A DNA stretch of 64,000 bases from Psychrobacillus sp. FSL K6-4046. Its GTDB lineage: Bacteria > Bacillota > Bacilli > Bacillales_A > Planococcaceae. Shown here one piece after another: positions 1 to 10,115 of this stretch. The DNA lies in the NCBI RefSeq assembly GCF_038624605.1, contig NZ_CP152020.1, positions 1,667,312 through 1,731,311 on the forward strand, read 5' to 3'. The first letter of the stretch is position 1, and the number at the start of each line of letters is the position of its first letter. Position numbers and translations under genes: made by a program. The notes under the pieces are model-generated. The model worked only from the letters and a program-made list of their open reading frames with translations, ran no database searches and was not told the DNA's origin.

Positions 1-1259
1 TCTTTTTTAAGAAACATATTGTACAAAATGTAGGGGAAGTTATATTTGGATTTGGTGGATTATTCCTCGGACTTGAACTAATGAGTGGCGGTATGAAGCC
101 TTTAAGAGAGTTAGAAGCATTTACTGATTTCACTCTCGCAATGAGTGATCATTCATTCCTTGGTTTATTGGCAGGAACAATTTTTACGTTAATAGTACAA
201 AGCTCCAGTGCAACTGTTGCTATATTACAAGGACTATATGCAGAAGATCTTTTATCTTTAAAAGGGTCATTACCAGTATTATTTGGAGATAACATAGGAA
301 CTACTATTACAGCAATACTAGCGTCTTTAGGTGCATCTGTTGCTGCAAAGAGAGCGGCGGCAACCCATGTATTATTTAACGTAGTTGGCTCAGTGATTTT
401 CTTAATCTTATTGGTCCCATTCACTCTTTATATAGAATGGATTTCTGGAGTGCTAGATTTAGAAAGCAAAATGCAAATAGCTTTTGCTCACGGTTCCTTT
501 AACGTAGCAAATACAATTATACAGTTTCCACTGATTGGGGCTTGGGCGTATCTTGTCACTAAGTTAATACCTGGAGACGATGTTTCCATAGAATATAAGC
601 CTAAACATTTAGATGTTAACTTTATCGAACAATCACCATCGATTGCTATCGGACAGGCTAAAGAGGAAATTTTACGTATGGGAGCTCTAAGTATACAAGG
701 ATTAGAGAAAACATATGCTTACCTAAAAACAAAGAGCAAGCGTGATTCAGATTTGGCTTATCAAGTAGAAGACGCATTAAATAATTTAGATCAAAAAATT
801 ACAGATTACTTAGTAAAAATTTCTTCGCAGCCGCTGTCTGATCAAGATTCTAGCCGACATAATATGCTAATGGATACTGTTCGGGATATTGAAAGAATTG
901 GAGATCATTTTGAGAACATTTTGGAACTGATAGAATACCAAGAAGTTCACCGAATAGTTTTAACTCCAGATGCAATAGAGGATGTTTCTGAGATGTTTGA
1001 GTTAACGATAAAAACAGTAGAAAAAGCAATAGAAGCTCTGAATACTAATGATGTAAAATTAGCACAAGAAGTAGCAGAACAAGAGAATGTTATAGATAAA
1101 ATGGAAAGACAATTTAGAAAAAATCACATTCTACGAGTAAACGAAGGTAAATGTTCAGGTCAAGCAGGTATAATGTTCGTCGACATTTTAAGTAACTTAG
1201 AGCGAATCGGAGACCATGCTTGTAATGTGGCAGAAGCCGTATTGGGGAGACGCACATGA
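1..1259 (+). CDS. Na/Pi cotransporter family protein, 5' end outside window
   Basis: This is a sodium-dependent phosphate symporter of the NptA/PNaS type, acting in the cytoplasmic membrane. The reading frame is open from base 3 of the window, so the gene starts upstream and the first in-frame ATG (81) is internal. The visible part has a second Na/Pi repeat with the QSSSAT motif typical of the family, several hydrophobic helices up to about base 560, and then a cytoplasmic helical PhoU-like tail of about 200 residues. The tail contains two similar ERIGDH segments, as in PhoU. The stop overlaps the next ATG by 4 bases, which suggests translational coupling to the DUF456 gene. Its nearness to the pst operon fits a role in phosphate uptake, although sodA and a PBP gene lie between. 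The family call is confident; the substrate is inferred. Confidence 0.9.
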   Translation, partial: FFKKHIVQNVGEVIFGFGGLFLGLELMSGGMKPLRELEAFTDFTLAMSDHSFLGLLAGTIFTLIVQSSSATVAILQGLYAEDLLSLKGSLPVLFGDNIGTTITAILASLGASVAAKRAAATHVLFNVVGSVIFLILLVPFTLYIEWISGVLDLESKMQIAFAHGSFNVANTIIQFPLIGAWAYLVTKLIPGDDVSIEYKPKHLDVNFIEQSPSIAIGQAKEEILRMGALSIQGLEKTYAYLKTKSKRDSDLAYQVEDALNNLDQKITDYLVKISSQPLSDQDSSRHNMLMDTVRDIERIGDHFENILELIEYQEVHRIVLTPDAIEDVSEMFELTIKTVEKAIEALNTNDVKLAQEVAEQENVIDKMERQFRKNHILRVNEGKCSGQAGIMFVDILSNLERIGDHACNVAEAVLGRRT

Positions 1260-1738
1260 TAGAGGTTATTGGCTGGATTTTAATAATAGCAAGTTTTGTA
1301 ATAGCTTATATCGGTACTTTTTATCCTATTATTCCTTCAGTAGTATTCATGCTACTTGGTTATATTTTGTATGGATTGTTCTTTTCTTTTACTGAATTGA
1401 CTTGGCTGTTCTGGACAATACAAATATTATTTGTCATTCTTTTGTTTGGAGCGGATATGGCTGCCAATGCGCTTGGTGTTAAAAAATTTGGTGGAACGAA
1501 GGCCGGAGTTTGGGGCAGTACAATCGGCTTGTTGATTGGACCTTTTGTTATTCCTGTCGCTGGTATCATAATTGGACCATTCCTTGGTGCTGTAATAGCT
1601 GAGCTAATCGTGACAAGAGAAGGATTAAAACATGCGATTAAATCTGGTATAGGATCTTTAATCGGGTTCTTAACTTCTTCCATTGCTAAAGTGGTAATAT
1701 TAACTGTAATGCTAGTGGTATTTGTTCTCTTTGTATAA
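1256..1738 (+). CDS. DUF456 family integral membrane protein (YqgC-like)
   Basis: A 160-residue, highly hydrophobic protein with about four to five membrane segments. Glycine-rich GxxxGP-type stretches ([13 protein letters not shown] and IIIGPFLGA) are typical of the DUF456 family. No catalytic motif is visible and the function of the family is unknown. The ATG overlaps the stop of the upstream symporter gene (ATGA), so the two are probably co-transcribed. In B. subtilis the equivalent gene yqgC also lies directly before sodA, which supports the assignment by position. Length is normal for the family. Confidence 0.85.
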   Translation: MIEVIGWILIIASFVIAYIGTFYPIIPSVVFMLLGYILYGLFFSFTELTWLFWTIQILFVILLFGADMAANALGVKKFGGTKAGVWGSTIGLLIGPFVIPVAGIIIGPFLGAVIAELIVTREGLKHAIKSGIGSLIGFLTSSIAKVVILTVMLVVFVLFV

Positions 1739-1854
1739 CTCAGTCAAAAGTAGGAGAACAATAATAGGTTATTTTAATTGAACGTTTGATCATATTTTGA
1801 TACGCTAATAAATGGGTAGAAAATTACTATATTATTCTTTAGGAGGAAACTATA

Positions 1855-2463
1855 ATGGCATACGAATTACCACAATTACCTTACGCTTACGATGCACTTG
1901 AACCACATATCGACAAGGAAACGATGAACATTCATCACACGAAACACCACAATACTTATGTAACAAACTTAAACAATGCGGTAGCTGGTAAAGCTGATTT
2001 AGAAAACAAATCAGTAGAAGAACTAATTGCTAATATTGACGCTCTTCCAGAAGACATTAAAACAGCAGTTCGTAACAATGGTGGTGGGCACGCTAACCAC
2101 TCATTATTCTGGCAACTATTATCACCAAATGGTGGTGGTACTCCAACTGGAGATTTAGCTCAAGCAATTGATGCAAAATTCGGTAGCTTTGATGCTTTCA
2201 AAGAAGAGTTTGCTAAAGCAGCAACAACTCGTTTTGGTTCTGGCTGGGCTTGGTTATCTGTATCAAACGGAGAGTTAGAAATTTCTTCGACTGCAAACCA
2301 AGATTCACCTATCATGGAAGGTAAAACTCCATTATTAGGATTAGATGTTTGGGAGCATGCTTACTACTTAAATTACCAAAACCGTCGTCCTGATTACATT
2401 TCTTCTTTCTGGAATGTTGTAAACTGGGATGAAGTTTCAAAACGTTACGCTTCAGCAAAATAA
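1855..2463 (+). CDS. sodA: Superoxide dismutase, Mn/Fe type
   Basis: The enzyme converts superoxide to hydrogen peroxide and oxygen in the cytoplasm. The 202-residue protein has the full Mn/Fe-SOD layout: N-terminal helical hairpin, then an alpha/beta domain. Metal ligands are visible at His27, His82, Asp164 and His168, the last two in DVWEHAYY. The GGGHANH motif and QDSP stretch point to the manganese form, but metal choice cannot be read from sequence with certainty. An AGGAGG ribosome binding site lies 9 bases before the ATG. The gene is followed by a strong terminator, so it is probably its own transcription unit. I could not define a convincing sigma-A promoter in the 116-base gap upstream. 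Confidence 0.97.
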   Translation: MAYELPQLPYAYDALEPHIDKETMNIHHTKHHNTYVTNLNNAVAGKADLENKSVEELIANIDALPEDIKTAVRNNGGGHANHSLFWQLLSPNGGGTPTGDLAQAIDAKFGSFDAFKEEFAKAATTRFGSGWAWLSVSNGELEISSTANQDSPIMEGKTPLLGLDVWEHAYYLNYQNRRPDYISSFWNVVNWDEVSKRYASAK

Positions 2464-2496
2464 TTATTATTATAAAAAGTAAATAAAAAGAAACTT

Positions 2497-2533
2497 AGCA
2501 CACACTTTTTCGTCTAAAAGTGTGTGCTTTTTA
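2497..2533 (+). terminator. Rho-independent terminator of sodA
   Basis: A 13-bp perfect stem (AGCACACACTTTT with its complement) around a 6-base loop is followed by a T-run. It ends sodA transcription. Confidence 0.9.
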
Positions 2534-2579
2534 TGTTACACTGTAAGTAAAGAAAATTATTTAACAAGTAGGTGATATC

Positions 2580-4820
2580 ATGCGAAAAATTTCAAAAAAA
2601 CGTGCACAAAGTATAAAAGCAAAACAAAGGAAAAACATTACTTTTCGTATGAACATTCTTTTCTTTTCCATATTTCTTTTGTTCACCCTTTTAATCCTAA
2701 GACTAGGATATCTTCAAATTGTAAAAGGGGAAGAGTATGTCAAAAAACTGGAGAGTACGGAAGAGACATCTGTAAACACTAGCGTTCCAAGAGGACGATT
2801 ATATGATAGTGAAGGACGTATACTAGTCGATAATAAACCACAAAAGGTTATAACTTATACAAAAATGCAGACCACGAAATCCGAGGATATGTTAGAAACT
2901 GCAAAGAAATTGAGTAAGTTAATTGAAAAGGATACAGACAATATTACAAAAAGTGATCGTCAAGACTATTGGTTAAGAGAGAATGCAGAAGAAGCTAAAA
3001 ACCTCGTGACAGATAAAGAACGAAATAAAATCGAATCTAACGAAGAGTTAACGACGAGCGAAAAGAACAGAGCAATCGACCGTTTACAAAGAAGTAAGCT
3101 AACTGAAGAACAGCTCAATTCCTTTACCCCCGAGGAAGAGGAAATTATTGCGATCTATCGAGAGATGGCTGCAGGCTATGCCTTATCACCACAAATTATT
3201 AAAGGTGATGAAATGAACAAGGAAGAAGGAGACATAAAAGAGGTTACAGCTGAGGAATTTGCTAGAGTTTCCGAGAGACTGGGAGATCCAGATATGGTCG
3301 GGGTAAACACGACAACTGACTGGAGACGTGTAAAAAACTCAACCTTAGCAGTATTAGGAAGCGTATCCTCTCCTAAAAAAGGACTTCCAAATGAGCGACT
3401 AAATTATTTCTTATCTAGAGACTACACTCGTAATGATCGAGTAGGAACTTCTTATATCGAACAACAATATGAAGAAATACTACAAGGACAAAAAACGGTA
3501 GTAAAAAATATAACAGACGGTAAAGGTCGAGTCATTGATGTAAGTACCATTTATGATGGGAAGCCAGGAAATGAGCTCGTATTGACAATCGATAGTCAAG
3601 TTCAGCTAGAAATGGAAGGAATTATTGAAAGACAGCTTCTTCAAATGAAAAATAATAATGCAGGAACAGATTATTTAAACAGTGCATTCTTAGTTATATT
3701 AGATCCATATACGGGAGATGTCTTATCTTTAGTAGGTAAAAGGCTAGTAAAAGAGAATGGCAAATGGGCTGTACAAGACTATGCCTATGGGTCATTTAAA
3801 ACTGGCTATGAGCTTGGGTCTACTGTTAAGCCTGCTACTGTTTTAACAGCTTATAGAGAAAATGCAATTAGCGTAGGGGATTATATGGTAGATGAGCCTA
3901 TTCGTATTAAGGGTTCAGCGCCAAAAAGCTCTGTATTTAATAGAGGCTCAAGAATACGCTTAAACGATTTAACAGCTTTAGAACGCTCATCCAACGTGTA
4001 TATGTTCAAAATAGCATACGCTTTGGCCGGCAAGACATATCAGCCAAATCAACCGGTTAGCTTTGGAGCAGATGCATTTTTGAAGATGCGTAATGGGTAT
4101 GCTCAGTTTGGCTTAGGTGTCCCAACAGGCATAGACTTACCAGGAGAATCTACTGGTGTTATCGGTAAAACAGAGTCAGGTAAATTACTAGATTTAAGTA
4201 TTGGTCAGTATGATACATACACGCCATTACAGTTAGCACAATATACTGCCACTATTGCTAACGGTGGTAAACGCATTAAACCGCATGTCGTAAAAGAAAT
4301 TCGTGAGCCATCAGAGGATGGAGTCACTCTAGGGAAGTTAGTAAAAGAAATTAAACCGACCGTTTTAAATGTGGTAGATAATTCGCAGGAAGAGATCAAT
4401 CATGTTCGAAAAGGGATGCAACGAGTTTATTTTGGAAAGCAAGGTACAGGTGCTAGAGCTTTTGGTAACGCACCTTATACAGCAGCAGGTAAAACAGGAA
4501 CGGCCCAGTCATATTATAAGGATGACACGATGAAAGAATCAGTTAGGACAGTTAATTTAACTCATGTAGGTTTTGCACCTTATGATAACCCAGAAATTGC
4601 TTATGCGATTGTTGTACCGCATGCATTCACTGAATCCTCTTATAAAACAAATTATACGAGTGTAATGGCTCGTGAGGTTGTAGATACTTACTTTAATATA
4701 CAGAAAAAGAAAAGTACGTTAGAAAATAACGAATCTACGGCAACACCTCCTATCAAACCGGCATTCACAAATGACCAAATTGATGAAGGTGAAGAAACAA
4801 ATACAACCGATGAACAATAA
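2580..4820 (+). CDS. pbpA: Class B penicillin-binding protein 2 (peptidoglycan transpeptidase)
   Basis: This is a transpeptidase that cross-links peptidoglycan at the outer face of the membrane, of the elongation (PBP2/MrdA) type. The 746-residue protein has a basic N-terminus, one membrane anchor (about residues 24-45), a dimerisation domain beginning at the conserved VPRGRLYDSEGR, and a C-terminal transpeptidase domain. The active-site motifs are S414-T-V-K417, S470-S-N472 and K638-T-G640. Residues 110-235 hold a charged insertion, usual for Gram-positive PBP2 proteins. The C-terminal 30 residues are acidic and Thr-rich. The gene follows sodA and precedes pst, as does pbpA in B. subtilis. 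GGTGAT serves as ribosome binding site. It has its own terminator. Confidence 0.9.
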   Translation: MRKISKKRAQSIKAKQRKNITFRMNILFFSIFLLFTLLILRLGYLQIVKGEEYVKKLESTEETSVNTSVPRGRLYDSEGRILVDNKPQKVITYTKMQTTKSEDMLETAKKLSKLIEKDTDNITKSDRQDYWLRENAEEAKNLVTDKERNKIESNEELTTSEKNRAIDRLQRSKLTEEQLNSFTPEEEEIIAIYREMAAGYALSPQIIKGDEMNKEEGDIKEVTAEEFARVSERLGDPDMVGVNTTTDWRRVKNSTLAVLGSVSSPKKGLPNERLNYFLSRDYTRNDRVGTSYIEQQYEEILQGQKTVVKNITDGKGRVIDVSTIYDGKPGNELVLTIDSQVQLEMEGIIERQLLQMKNNNAGTDYLNSAFLVILDPYTGDVLSLVGKRLVKENGKWAVQDYAYGSFKTGYELGSTVKPATVLTAYRENAISVGDYMVDEPIRIKGSAPKSSVFNRGSRIRLNDLTALERSSNVYMFKIAYALAGKTYQPNQPVSFGADAFLKMRNGYAQFGLGVPTGIDLPGESTGVIGKTESGKLLDLSIGQYDTYTPLQLAQYTATIANGGKRIKPHVVKEIREPSEDGVTLGKLVKEIKPTVLNVVDNSQEEINHVRKGMQRVYFGKQGTGARAFGNAPYTAAGKTGTAQSYYKDDTMKESVRTVNLTHVGFAPYDNPEIAYAIVVPHAFTESSYKTNYTSVMAREVVDTYFNIQKKKSTLENNESTATPPIKPAFTNDQIDEGEETNTTDEQ

Positions 4821-4853
4821 ATAAGAGGCTAGAGTTCAATCTCTTGCCGCATT

Positions 4854-4890
4854 AAAAGTGAAATTGCGACTTTGCAATTTCACTTTTTTT
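4854..4890 (+). terminator. Rho-independent terminator after pbpA
   Basis: A 14-bp stem (AAAAGTGAAATTGC and complement) with a 6-base loop is followed by seven T residues. Apart from this hairpin and the Pho boxes at 5079-5106, I see nothing in the 355-base gap between pbpA and pstS. Confidence 0.9.
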
Positions 4891-5078
4891 ATTTAAACAT
4901 TTACAAAACATGATCTAGGAAGTCTCTAAGCTCAGCAGAAGGCTGTAGAATAGCAAAGTGGTATTTTGCGTCAGTGACTTTTTATAAGAAGGAAACCTTT
5001 CATCTGTGAATTGTTAGAAAGTAAATCTACAAACAATAGACTCTCCAAAATATAGATGTAAACATTATAATATTTGAA

Positions 5079-5106
5079 TTTACAAACTATTTACATCTCC
5101 TTTATA
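5079..5106 (+). promoter_or_regulatory. Three tandem Pho boxes upstream of pstS
   Basis: TTTACA occurs at 5079-5084 and 5090-5095 and a variant TTTATA at 5101-5106, each separated by exactly 5 bases (11-bp period). This is the arrangement bound by phosphorylated PhoP in Bacillus: TT(A/T)ACA-like hexamers with 4-6 base spacers. The array lies 70-97 bases before the pstS start, so it probably activates the whole pst operon under phosphate limitation. PhoP itself is not in the window. Confidence 0.72.
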
Positions 5107-5175
5107 CCCACTCAATATACAAACTTTAAAGTAAGTCTTGTAAGACAGAAAATATACTTTAGGGGGAAATACCTG

Positions 5176-6150
5176 ATGAAAAGCTGGAAATACTTTTTAT
5201 TAACAACTATGGCAGGATTGACATTTGTTCTGGGAGCTTGCGGATCAGATTCTACAGAAGGAGCAGAGGCAGAATCCGATATTAGCTCATCAGAAGCGGG
5301 TGAACCCCAAGCAGAAGGTGTCTTGGAAGGGAAAGTTTCTGGAGATGGCTCAAGCACGGTGGCGCCTATCTTAGAAGCAGTGGTAGAGGAGTATGCAGCT
5401 GAACAATCCGAAGTACAGGTTACCGTGGGAGTGTCAGGAACAGGTGGAGGTTTTGAAAAGTTTATAGCTGGTGACACTGATTTTTCTAATGCATCACGCC
5501 CTATTAAAGAAGAAGAAAAGCAAAAGCTAGCAGAATCAAATATTGACTTCTCAGAATTTCAAATTGCGTACGACGGATTATCCCTAGTAGTAAATAAAGA
5601 AAATGACTGGGTAGATTCTTTAACTATAGAAGAATTACAAAAGATGTGGATAGAAGATGGGACAAAGAAAAAATGGTCAGATATTAACCCTGAGTGGCCA
5701 GAGGAAGAGATTGTATACTACTCCCCAGGCACGGATTCTGGCACATATGACTACTTTGATGAAGTGATATTAGATGAAGCGGATTTGGTTAAAAGTGCAA
5801 CGTTATCTGAAGATGACAATGTTCTTGTGCAAGGAGTACAAGGTGACAAAAATGCGATTGGTTTCTTTGGGTATGCATACTATCTAGCTAACCAAGAGAC
5901 ATTAAAGGTAGTTAAAGTAAACGGTGTTGAACCTACAAACGAAACAATCGAATCTGGAGATTATTCGCCGTTGTCACGCCCCTTATTCGTTTACGCTAAC
6001 AATCGTGCCATTAAAGAAAATCCAGCTTTCTATGATTTCATGAAATTTACCATTGAACATGCCGGTGATATGGCAGAGGCGGTTGGATATGTTAGTTTAC
6101 CTGAAGAAAACTATAATAAAGGGCTTGCAGACTTAGAGGCACTTAAGTAA
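5176..6150 (+). CDS. pstS: Phosphate ABC transporter, substrate-binding lipoprotein
   Basis: PstS captures phosphate outside the membrane and delivers it to PstCA. The start at 5176 is chosen because AGGGGG lies 9 bases upstream and the protein then begins with a proper lipoprotein signal: basic residues, a hydrophobic core, and lipobox LGAC with Cys22. An upstream in-frame ATG at 5074 would bury this signal inside the protein and would overlap the Pho boxes. After an acidic Ser/Glu-rich linker (about residues 23-45) comes the binding domain with [11 protein letters not shown] and SGTGGGF, both typical phosphate-contacting loops, and [12 protein letters not shown] further on. The length of 324 residues is normal. 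First gene of pstSCAB-phoU. Confidence 0.95.
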   Translation: MKSWKYFLLTTMAGLTFVLGACGSDSTEGAEAESDISSSEAGEPQAEGVLEGKVSGDGSSTVAPILEAVVEEYAAEQSEVQVTVGVSGTGGGFEKFIAGDTDFSNASRPIKEEEKQKLAESNIDFSEFQIAYDGLSLVVNKENDWVDSLTIEELQKMWIEDGTKKKWSDINPEWPEEEIVYYSPGTDSGTYDYFDEVILDEADLVKSATLSEDDNVLVQGVQGDKNAIGFFGYAYYLANQETLKVVKVNGVEPTNETIESGDYSPLSRPLFVYANNRAIKENPAFYDFMKFTIEHAGDMAEAVGYVSLPEENYNKGLADLEALK

Positions 6151-6225
6151 TAGAGATTTATATGTGGAAGATTTATGAGTAGCTTGCTGCTGCTCATTTC
6201 TTTCGTTGGAAAAGGGGGATTTACT

Positions 6226-7167
6226 GTGGTAAAAAGACTAACCGAGAGCACTTCCATTCAAGAACTAATCGTAAAATCTCGCGCAGGTAACTCTAAAAAA
6301 ATTGAAAAGATTATTCCATATATCCTCATGCTTATTGCATCTGTCTCTGTCCTTACGACTTTTGGAATAATAATAACGTTAGTAGTAGAAACAATTATTT
6401 TCTTTTCCCGTATTTCGATTACAGAATTCTTATTTGGAACGGAATGGTATCCATTTGCAAATACAGAGCAGCTGTTTGGGATTCTGCCATTAATAGTAGG
6501 AACATTGAAGGTGGCTTTTATAGCTGGGATTGTTGCAGTCCCATTTGGTATTGGTTCAGCAATTTATTTAAGTGAATATGCAAGTGATAAAACAAGAAGA
6601 ATTATTAAGCCTATTTTAGAAGTATTAGCAGGTATTCCTACTATTGTGTACGGTTTTTTTGCATTAACTTTTGTCACTCCTTTATTGCAACAGATCATAC
6701 CTGATTTAAAAATATTTAATGCCTTGAGTCCAGGAATTGTCGTTGGCATAATGATTTTACCAATGATTGTTTCATTGTCGGAGGATGCCATGTCATCCGT
6801 ACCAAACTCCATTAGAGAAGGCGCAGTAGCAATTGGCTCAACGAAATTAGAAGTAGCTTTAAAGATCGTCTTACCTGCTGCAGTTTCGGGAGTTATTGCT
6901 TCTATTGTGCTTGCCATGTCTAGAGCAATCGGCGAAACTATGATCGTTTCTTTGGCAGGGGGTTCAACACCAAAGTTTGACTGGGATGTAACAGAATCTA
7001 TTCAAACAATGACGGCCTACATTGTCCAAGTGTCTTCTGGTGATGCCGGTTATGGAACCACCATTTACTATTCGATCTATGCAGTAGGTTTTACATTATT
7101 CTTATTTACGTTGTTCATGAACTATCTTGCTCATGTTATATCGAAAAGATTTCGGGAGGAATATTAA
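6226..7167 (+). CDS. pstC: Phosphate ABC transporter permease PstC
   Basis: One of the two membrane subunits forming the phosphate channel. GTG at 6226 is preferred as start because GGGGG lies 7 bases upstream; an in-frame ATG at 6175 has no such site. The 313-residue protein has a cytoplasmic N-terminus, about six membrane helices and the EAA-type loop (SIREGAVAIGSTKLEVALKI) that docks with PstB. AIGETMIVSLAGG near the C-terminus is typical of PstC. The stop codon abuts the pstA start with no gap. Confidence 0.94.
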   Translation: MVKRLTESTSIQELIVKSRAGNSKKIEKIIPYILMLIASVSVLTTFGIIITLVVETIIFFSRISITEFLFGTEWYPFANTEQLFGILPLIVGTLKVAFIAGIVAVPFGIGSAIYLSEYASDKTRRIIKPILEVLAGIPTIVYGFFALTFVTPLLQQIIPDLKIFNALSPGIVVGIMILPMIVSLSEDAMSSVPNSIREGAVAIGSTKLEVALKIVLPAAVSGVIASIVLAMSRAIGETMIVSLAGGSTPKFDWDVTESIQTMTAYIVQVSSGDAGYGTTIYYSIYAVGFTLFLFTLFMNYLAHVISKRFREEY

Positions 7168-8046
7168 ATGAGATACGTAGAACATGAGACGGTAGTGAAA
7201 AGGATGACTAGTAGGCTGACGATAAATATGGTGTTTAAATTTATTTTTCTATTAACTACATTATTTGCTTTATTAGCTTTGGGTATTTTATTCTACCGAA
7301 TTATTTCGCAAGGTGCGGGTTACATTACACCTGAATTTTTTCAAAACTATGGTTCCAGATTTCCAGAAAAAGCAGGTATTAAAGCGGCATTGGTGGGATC
7401 TATTTGGTTGATGGGAGTTGTCGCTCCAGTTTCCTTAATATTAGGAGTTGGAACAGCAATATATCTAGAGGAATATGCAAAGAAAAATAGATGGAATGAT
7501 TTTATAAGGATGAATATATCTAATCTAGCGGGAGTTCCATCCGTTGTTTTTGGATTGTTAGGATTAACTATTTTTGTGCGTGCATTGGCATTAGGGAATA
7601 GTGTATTAGCAGCAGGCTTTACTATGAGCTTGTTAATCTTACCGGTAATTATTGTGGCATCTCAAGAAGCTATACGCTCTGTTCCATCGGAGGTTCGGGA
7701 AGCTTCCTATGGAATGGGAGCAACCAAATGGCAAACAATTATTAAAATAGTGCTTCCTTCAGCTATTCCCGGAGTGTTGACTGGCACAATTTTAGCATTG
7801 TCTCGAGCTGTCGGTGAAACAGCTCCGTTAGTTGTTATAGGTGTACCAGTTATTTTACATTTTTTACCCGATGGACCGTTAAGCCAATTTACAGCTCTTC
7901 CTATGCAAATTTACGATTGGGCAAAAAGACCACAAGTGGATTTTCAATATGTTGCAGCAGCGGGAATATTAGTTTTGATGATTTTCTTACTGTTTATGAA
8001 TGCAATAGCAGTTTTCATCCGTAACAAATTCCAAAAACGATACTAG
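7168..8046 (+). CDS. pstA: Phosphate ABC transporter permease PstA
   Basis: Second membrane subunit of the high-affinity phosphate transporter. The 292-residue protein has about six membrane segments and an EAA loop ([17 protein letters not shown]) that contacts the ATPase. The C-terminal [14 protein letters not shown] is a PstA signature. It begins directly after the pstC stop, with its ribosome binding site (GGGAGG) inside the end of pstC, so the two are translationally coupled. Confidence 0.94.
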   Translation: MRYVEHETVVKRMTSRLTINMVFKFIFLLTTLFALLALGILFYRIISQGAGYITPEFFQNYGSRFPEKAGIKAALVGSIWLMGVVAPVSLILGVGTAIYLEEYAKKNRWNDFIRMNISNLAGVPSVVFGLLGLTIFVRALALGNSVLAAGFTMSLLILPVIIVASQEAIRSVPSEVREASYGMGATKWQTIIKIVLPSAIPGVLTGTILALSRAVGETAPLVVIGVPVILHFLPDGPLSQFTALPMQIYDWAKRPQVDFQYVAAAGILVLMIFLLFMNAIAVFIRNKFQKRY

Positions 8047-8059
8047 GGAGGACCCATCA

Positions 8060-8860
8060 ATGGTATATGCTAAACAGAAAAGAACTGCCCAAGATTCCAC
8101 CTCAACTAACATCGTATACGATACAAAGGATTTAAATTTGTGGTACGGTGCACACCATGCTTTAAAAAATATAAATTTGCAAATAAATGAAAACGAAGTC
8201 ACCGCAATCATTGGTCCATCAGGCTGTGGTAAATCTACATATATTAAAACTTTAAACAGAATGGTAGAATTAGTCTCAACAGTAAAAATTTCTGGAGAAA
8301 TAACTTATCGTAATAGAAGTATTTTTAAAGCAGACTATACCTTAGAGGAATTAAGAACAAAGGTAGGTATGGTGTTTCAGAAACCAAACCCTTTTCCAAA
8401 ATCGATATATGACAATATAGCGTATGGTCCTAGGATACATGGGATTAGGAACAAGAAAATACTAGATGAAATTGTGGAGAATAGCTTACGCGGAGCAGCT
8501 ATTTGGGATGAGGTAAAAGATCGTTTAAATGCAAATGCCTATAGCCTTTCTGGTGGGCAACAGCAAAGGATTTGTATAGCACGTTGTCTGGCAATTGAAC
8601 CTGATGTAATTCTGATGGATGAACCGACTTCAGCGCTTGACCCAATCTCTACTTTAAAAGTAGAAGAGTTAATGGCCGAGCTAAAGAAGGATTATTCCAT
8701 TATAATTGTTACACACAATATGCAGCAGGCAGCAAGGATTTCAGATAAAACTGCTTTTTTCTTAAATGGCGAAATAATTGAATTTGACCAAACAAATGTT
8801 ATTTTTTCAACCCCGGAGGATATACGTACAGAGGATTATATTTCGGGCCGCTTTGGATAA
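8060..8860 (+). CDS. pstB: Phosphate ABC transporter ATP-binding protein
   Basis: The ATPase that powers PstCA. The 266-residue protein contains Walker [10 protein letters not shown] (residues 52-60), the Q-loop ([12 protein letters not shown]), the signature LSGGQQQR (163-170), Walker B VILMDE (183-188) and the switch His in VTHNM. The set [15 protein letters not shown] is diagnostic of PstB. B. subtilis has two pstB copies in this operon; here there is only one. GGGAGGA precedes the ATG. Confidence 0.96.
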   Translation: MVYAKQKRTAQDSTSTNIVYDTKDLNLWYGAHHALKNINLQINENEVTAIIGPSGCGKSTYIKTLNRMVELVSTVKISGEITYRNRSIFKADYTLEELRTKVGMVFQKPNPFPKSIYDNIAYGPRIHGIRNKKILDEIVENSLRGAAIWDEVKDRLNANAYSLSGGQQQRICIARCLAIEPDVILMDEPTSALDPISTLKVEELMAELKKDYSIIIVTHNMQQAARISDKTAFFLNGEIIEFDQTNVIFSTPEDIRTEDYISGRFG

Positions 8861-8878
8861 CGAAAGGGGAAAAACATT

Positions 8879-9538
8879 ATGGTAGGAAGAGAGAAATTTA
8901 ATGAAGAGCTTAAACAAGTACAGCAGCTATTGGTTGAAATGAGTAACACAGCTATACAAACAATTGACCATGCAATGGATTATTTATTGGCAAATGATAT
9001 TGAAGGTGCATTAACCATTATTAATAATGATGTTCATATTAACCGAATGGAAGAGGAAATTAATGATCGGGTTATTTTACTTATTGCAAAGCAGCAACCA
9101 GTGGCTACAGACTTAAGAAGGCTAATGGTTTTAGTGAAAATTGCTGCAGATATGGAGCGTATAGGGGACTATGCCGTAAATATTGCAAAAGAAACTATTC
9201 GTATAGGTAAAGACGAACATATTGCACCCATTTACTTGTTAGATGAAATGCGTGTAAAAACAATTGCTATGTTAAAACAAACGTTAACAGCATTTATAAA
9301 AGAAGATATGGAAGAAGCTAAAGCAATCGCTAAGCTAGATGATGAGGTCGATGAAATGTACGGCTACACAATTAAAACTTTATTAGGAGTAGGGGTAAGT
9401 GATCCCACTCAATTGAGTCAGGTAACACAACTATCCTTTGTCTGTCGATATCTCGAAAGGTCTGCCGATCATGCAACTAACATGGCAGAGCGTCTTTTAT
9501 ACTTACTTAAAGGAAGACATTATGAGCTAAACAATTAA
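8879..9538 (+). CDS. phoU: Phosphate signalling protein PhoU
   Basis: A 219-residue all-helical protein with two PhoU repeats. The metal-binding motif D-M-E-R-I-G-D-Y is in the first and YLERSADHATN in the second. PhoU links PstSCAB activity to the PhoR/PhoP two-component system and lowers Pho signalling when phosphate is plentiful. It is the last gene of the operon, 18 bases after pstB, with AAAGGGG as ribosome binding site. The B. subtilis pst operon has no phoU at this place, so this layout resembles other Firmicutes more. Confidence 0.93.
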   Translation: MVGREKFNEELKQVQQLLVEMSNTAIQTIDHAMDYLLANDIEGALTIINNDVHINRMEEEINDRVILLIAKQQPVATDLRRLMVLVKIAADMERIGDYAVNIAKETIRIGKDEHIAPIYLLDEMRVKTIAMLKQTLTAFIKEDMEEAKAIAKLDDEVDEMYGYTIKTLLGVGVSDPTQLSQVTQLSFVCRYLERSADHATNMAERLLYLLKGRHYELNN

Positions 9539-9580
9539 AGCATACGAATATAGCAGAAACTATATGTTATAAAGTGTAAA

Positions 9581-9625
9581 AAGCTCCCTCCATTTTACTG
9601 AATGATAAAATGGAGGGAGCTTTTC
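9581..9625. terminator. Bidirectional terminator between phoU and the convergent gene
   Basis: A 17-bp perfect stem (AAGCTCCCTCCATTTTA and complement) has an 8-base loop, with T residues on the right and A residues on the left. It can stop phoU transcription and also that of the leftward gene ending at 9648. Confidence 0.9.
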
Positions 9626-9647
9626 TAGATGTATTTATTCTTGCCCT

Positions 9648-10115
9648 TTAGTTAGTGATCAACTCTGTAATTTGTTTGATAGTCATGGAAGAGTTAACTT
9701 CATAATTCCCTATTTGGATTCGTCCTGCCAAATTTTGATCTACTATATAATCGTGTAAATCCATTTGGTTTTGAATGATTCCAGCTTCCTCTAATAAAGA
9801 ACTAATATCAGAGGATGTCATGCCAGAAGTAATGGATAAAGTAAAGCCCTGAACAGGCGGAGAAGATGCTTGTTGTTTGTTTTCTTCTTTATGTGGTTCA
9901 TTTGGTTGCTCTTTTTGTGCATTTTCCAAGTTTAGTTGGAGTTGAGCAAGCTGCTCTTTGACACTCGATAACTCTTTTTGAGATTGCTCATATGCTTGGT
10001 TCGTAACAACACCAGTCGAAGTTATATCTTCTTGGAAAAACCGTTGATCTATTTGAATCATGGTGCCGGCAAGGAATAAGCCAATGCCTAAGAAAAGAAT
10101 AGATGTTTTTTTCAT
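9648..10115 (-). CDS. Membrane-anchored protein with C-terminal YceG/MltG-like segment
   Basis: A 155-residue protein with an N-terminal membrane anchor or signal (residues 5-22), a coiled-coil stretch rich in Gln, Glu and Leu (about 40-75), and a charged low-complexity linker. Its C-terminal 65 residues (FTLSITSGMTSSDISSLLEEAGII... to the end) resemble the small N-terminal subdomain of the YceG/MltG family. The catalytic part of MltG is absent, so it is not expected to be a transglycosylase. It may correspond by position to B. subtilis yqzC. Its ATG overlaps the stop of the upstream gene at 10112 by 4 bases, so the pair is one operon transcribed leftward. The function is unknown. Confidence 0.65.
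   Translation of the reverse strand: MKKTSILFLGIGLFLAGTMIQIDQRFFQEDITSTGVVTNQAYEQSQKELSSVKEQLAQLQLNLENAQKEQPNEPHKEENKQQASSPPVQGFTLSITSGMTSSDISSLLEEAGIIQNQMDLHDYIVDQNLAGRIQIGNYEVNSSMTIKQITELITN

Noticed and set aside
12-1259. Treating the symporter ORF from ATG 81 as complete
   Set aside because: The frame is open to base 3 with hydrophobic coding sequence ([16 protein letters not shown]), so the gene begins outside the window.
5074-5175. Upstream ATG extension of pstS
   Set aside because: It would place 34 residues before a proper lipoprotein signal and start within the Pho boxes. AGGGGG before 5176 decides the start.
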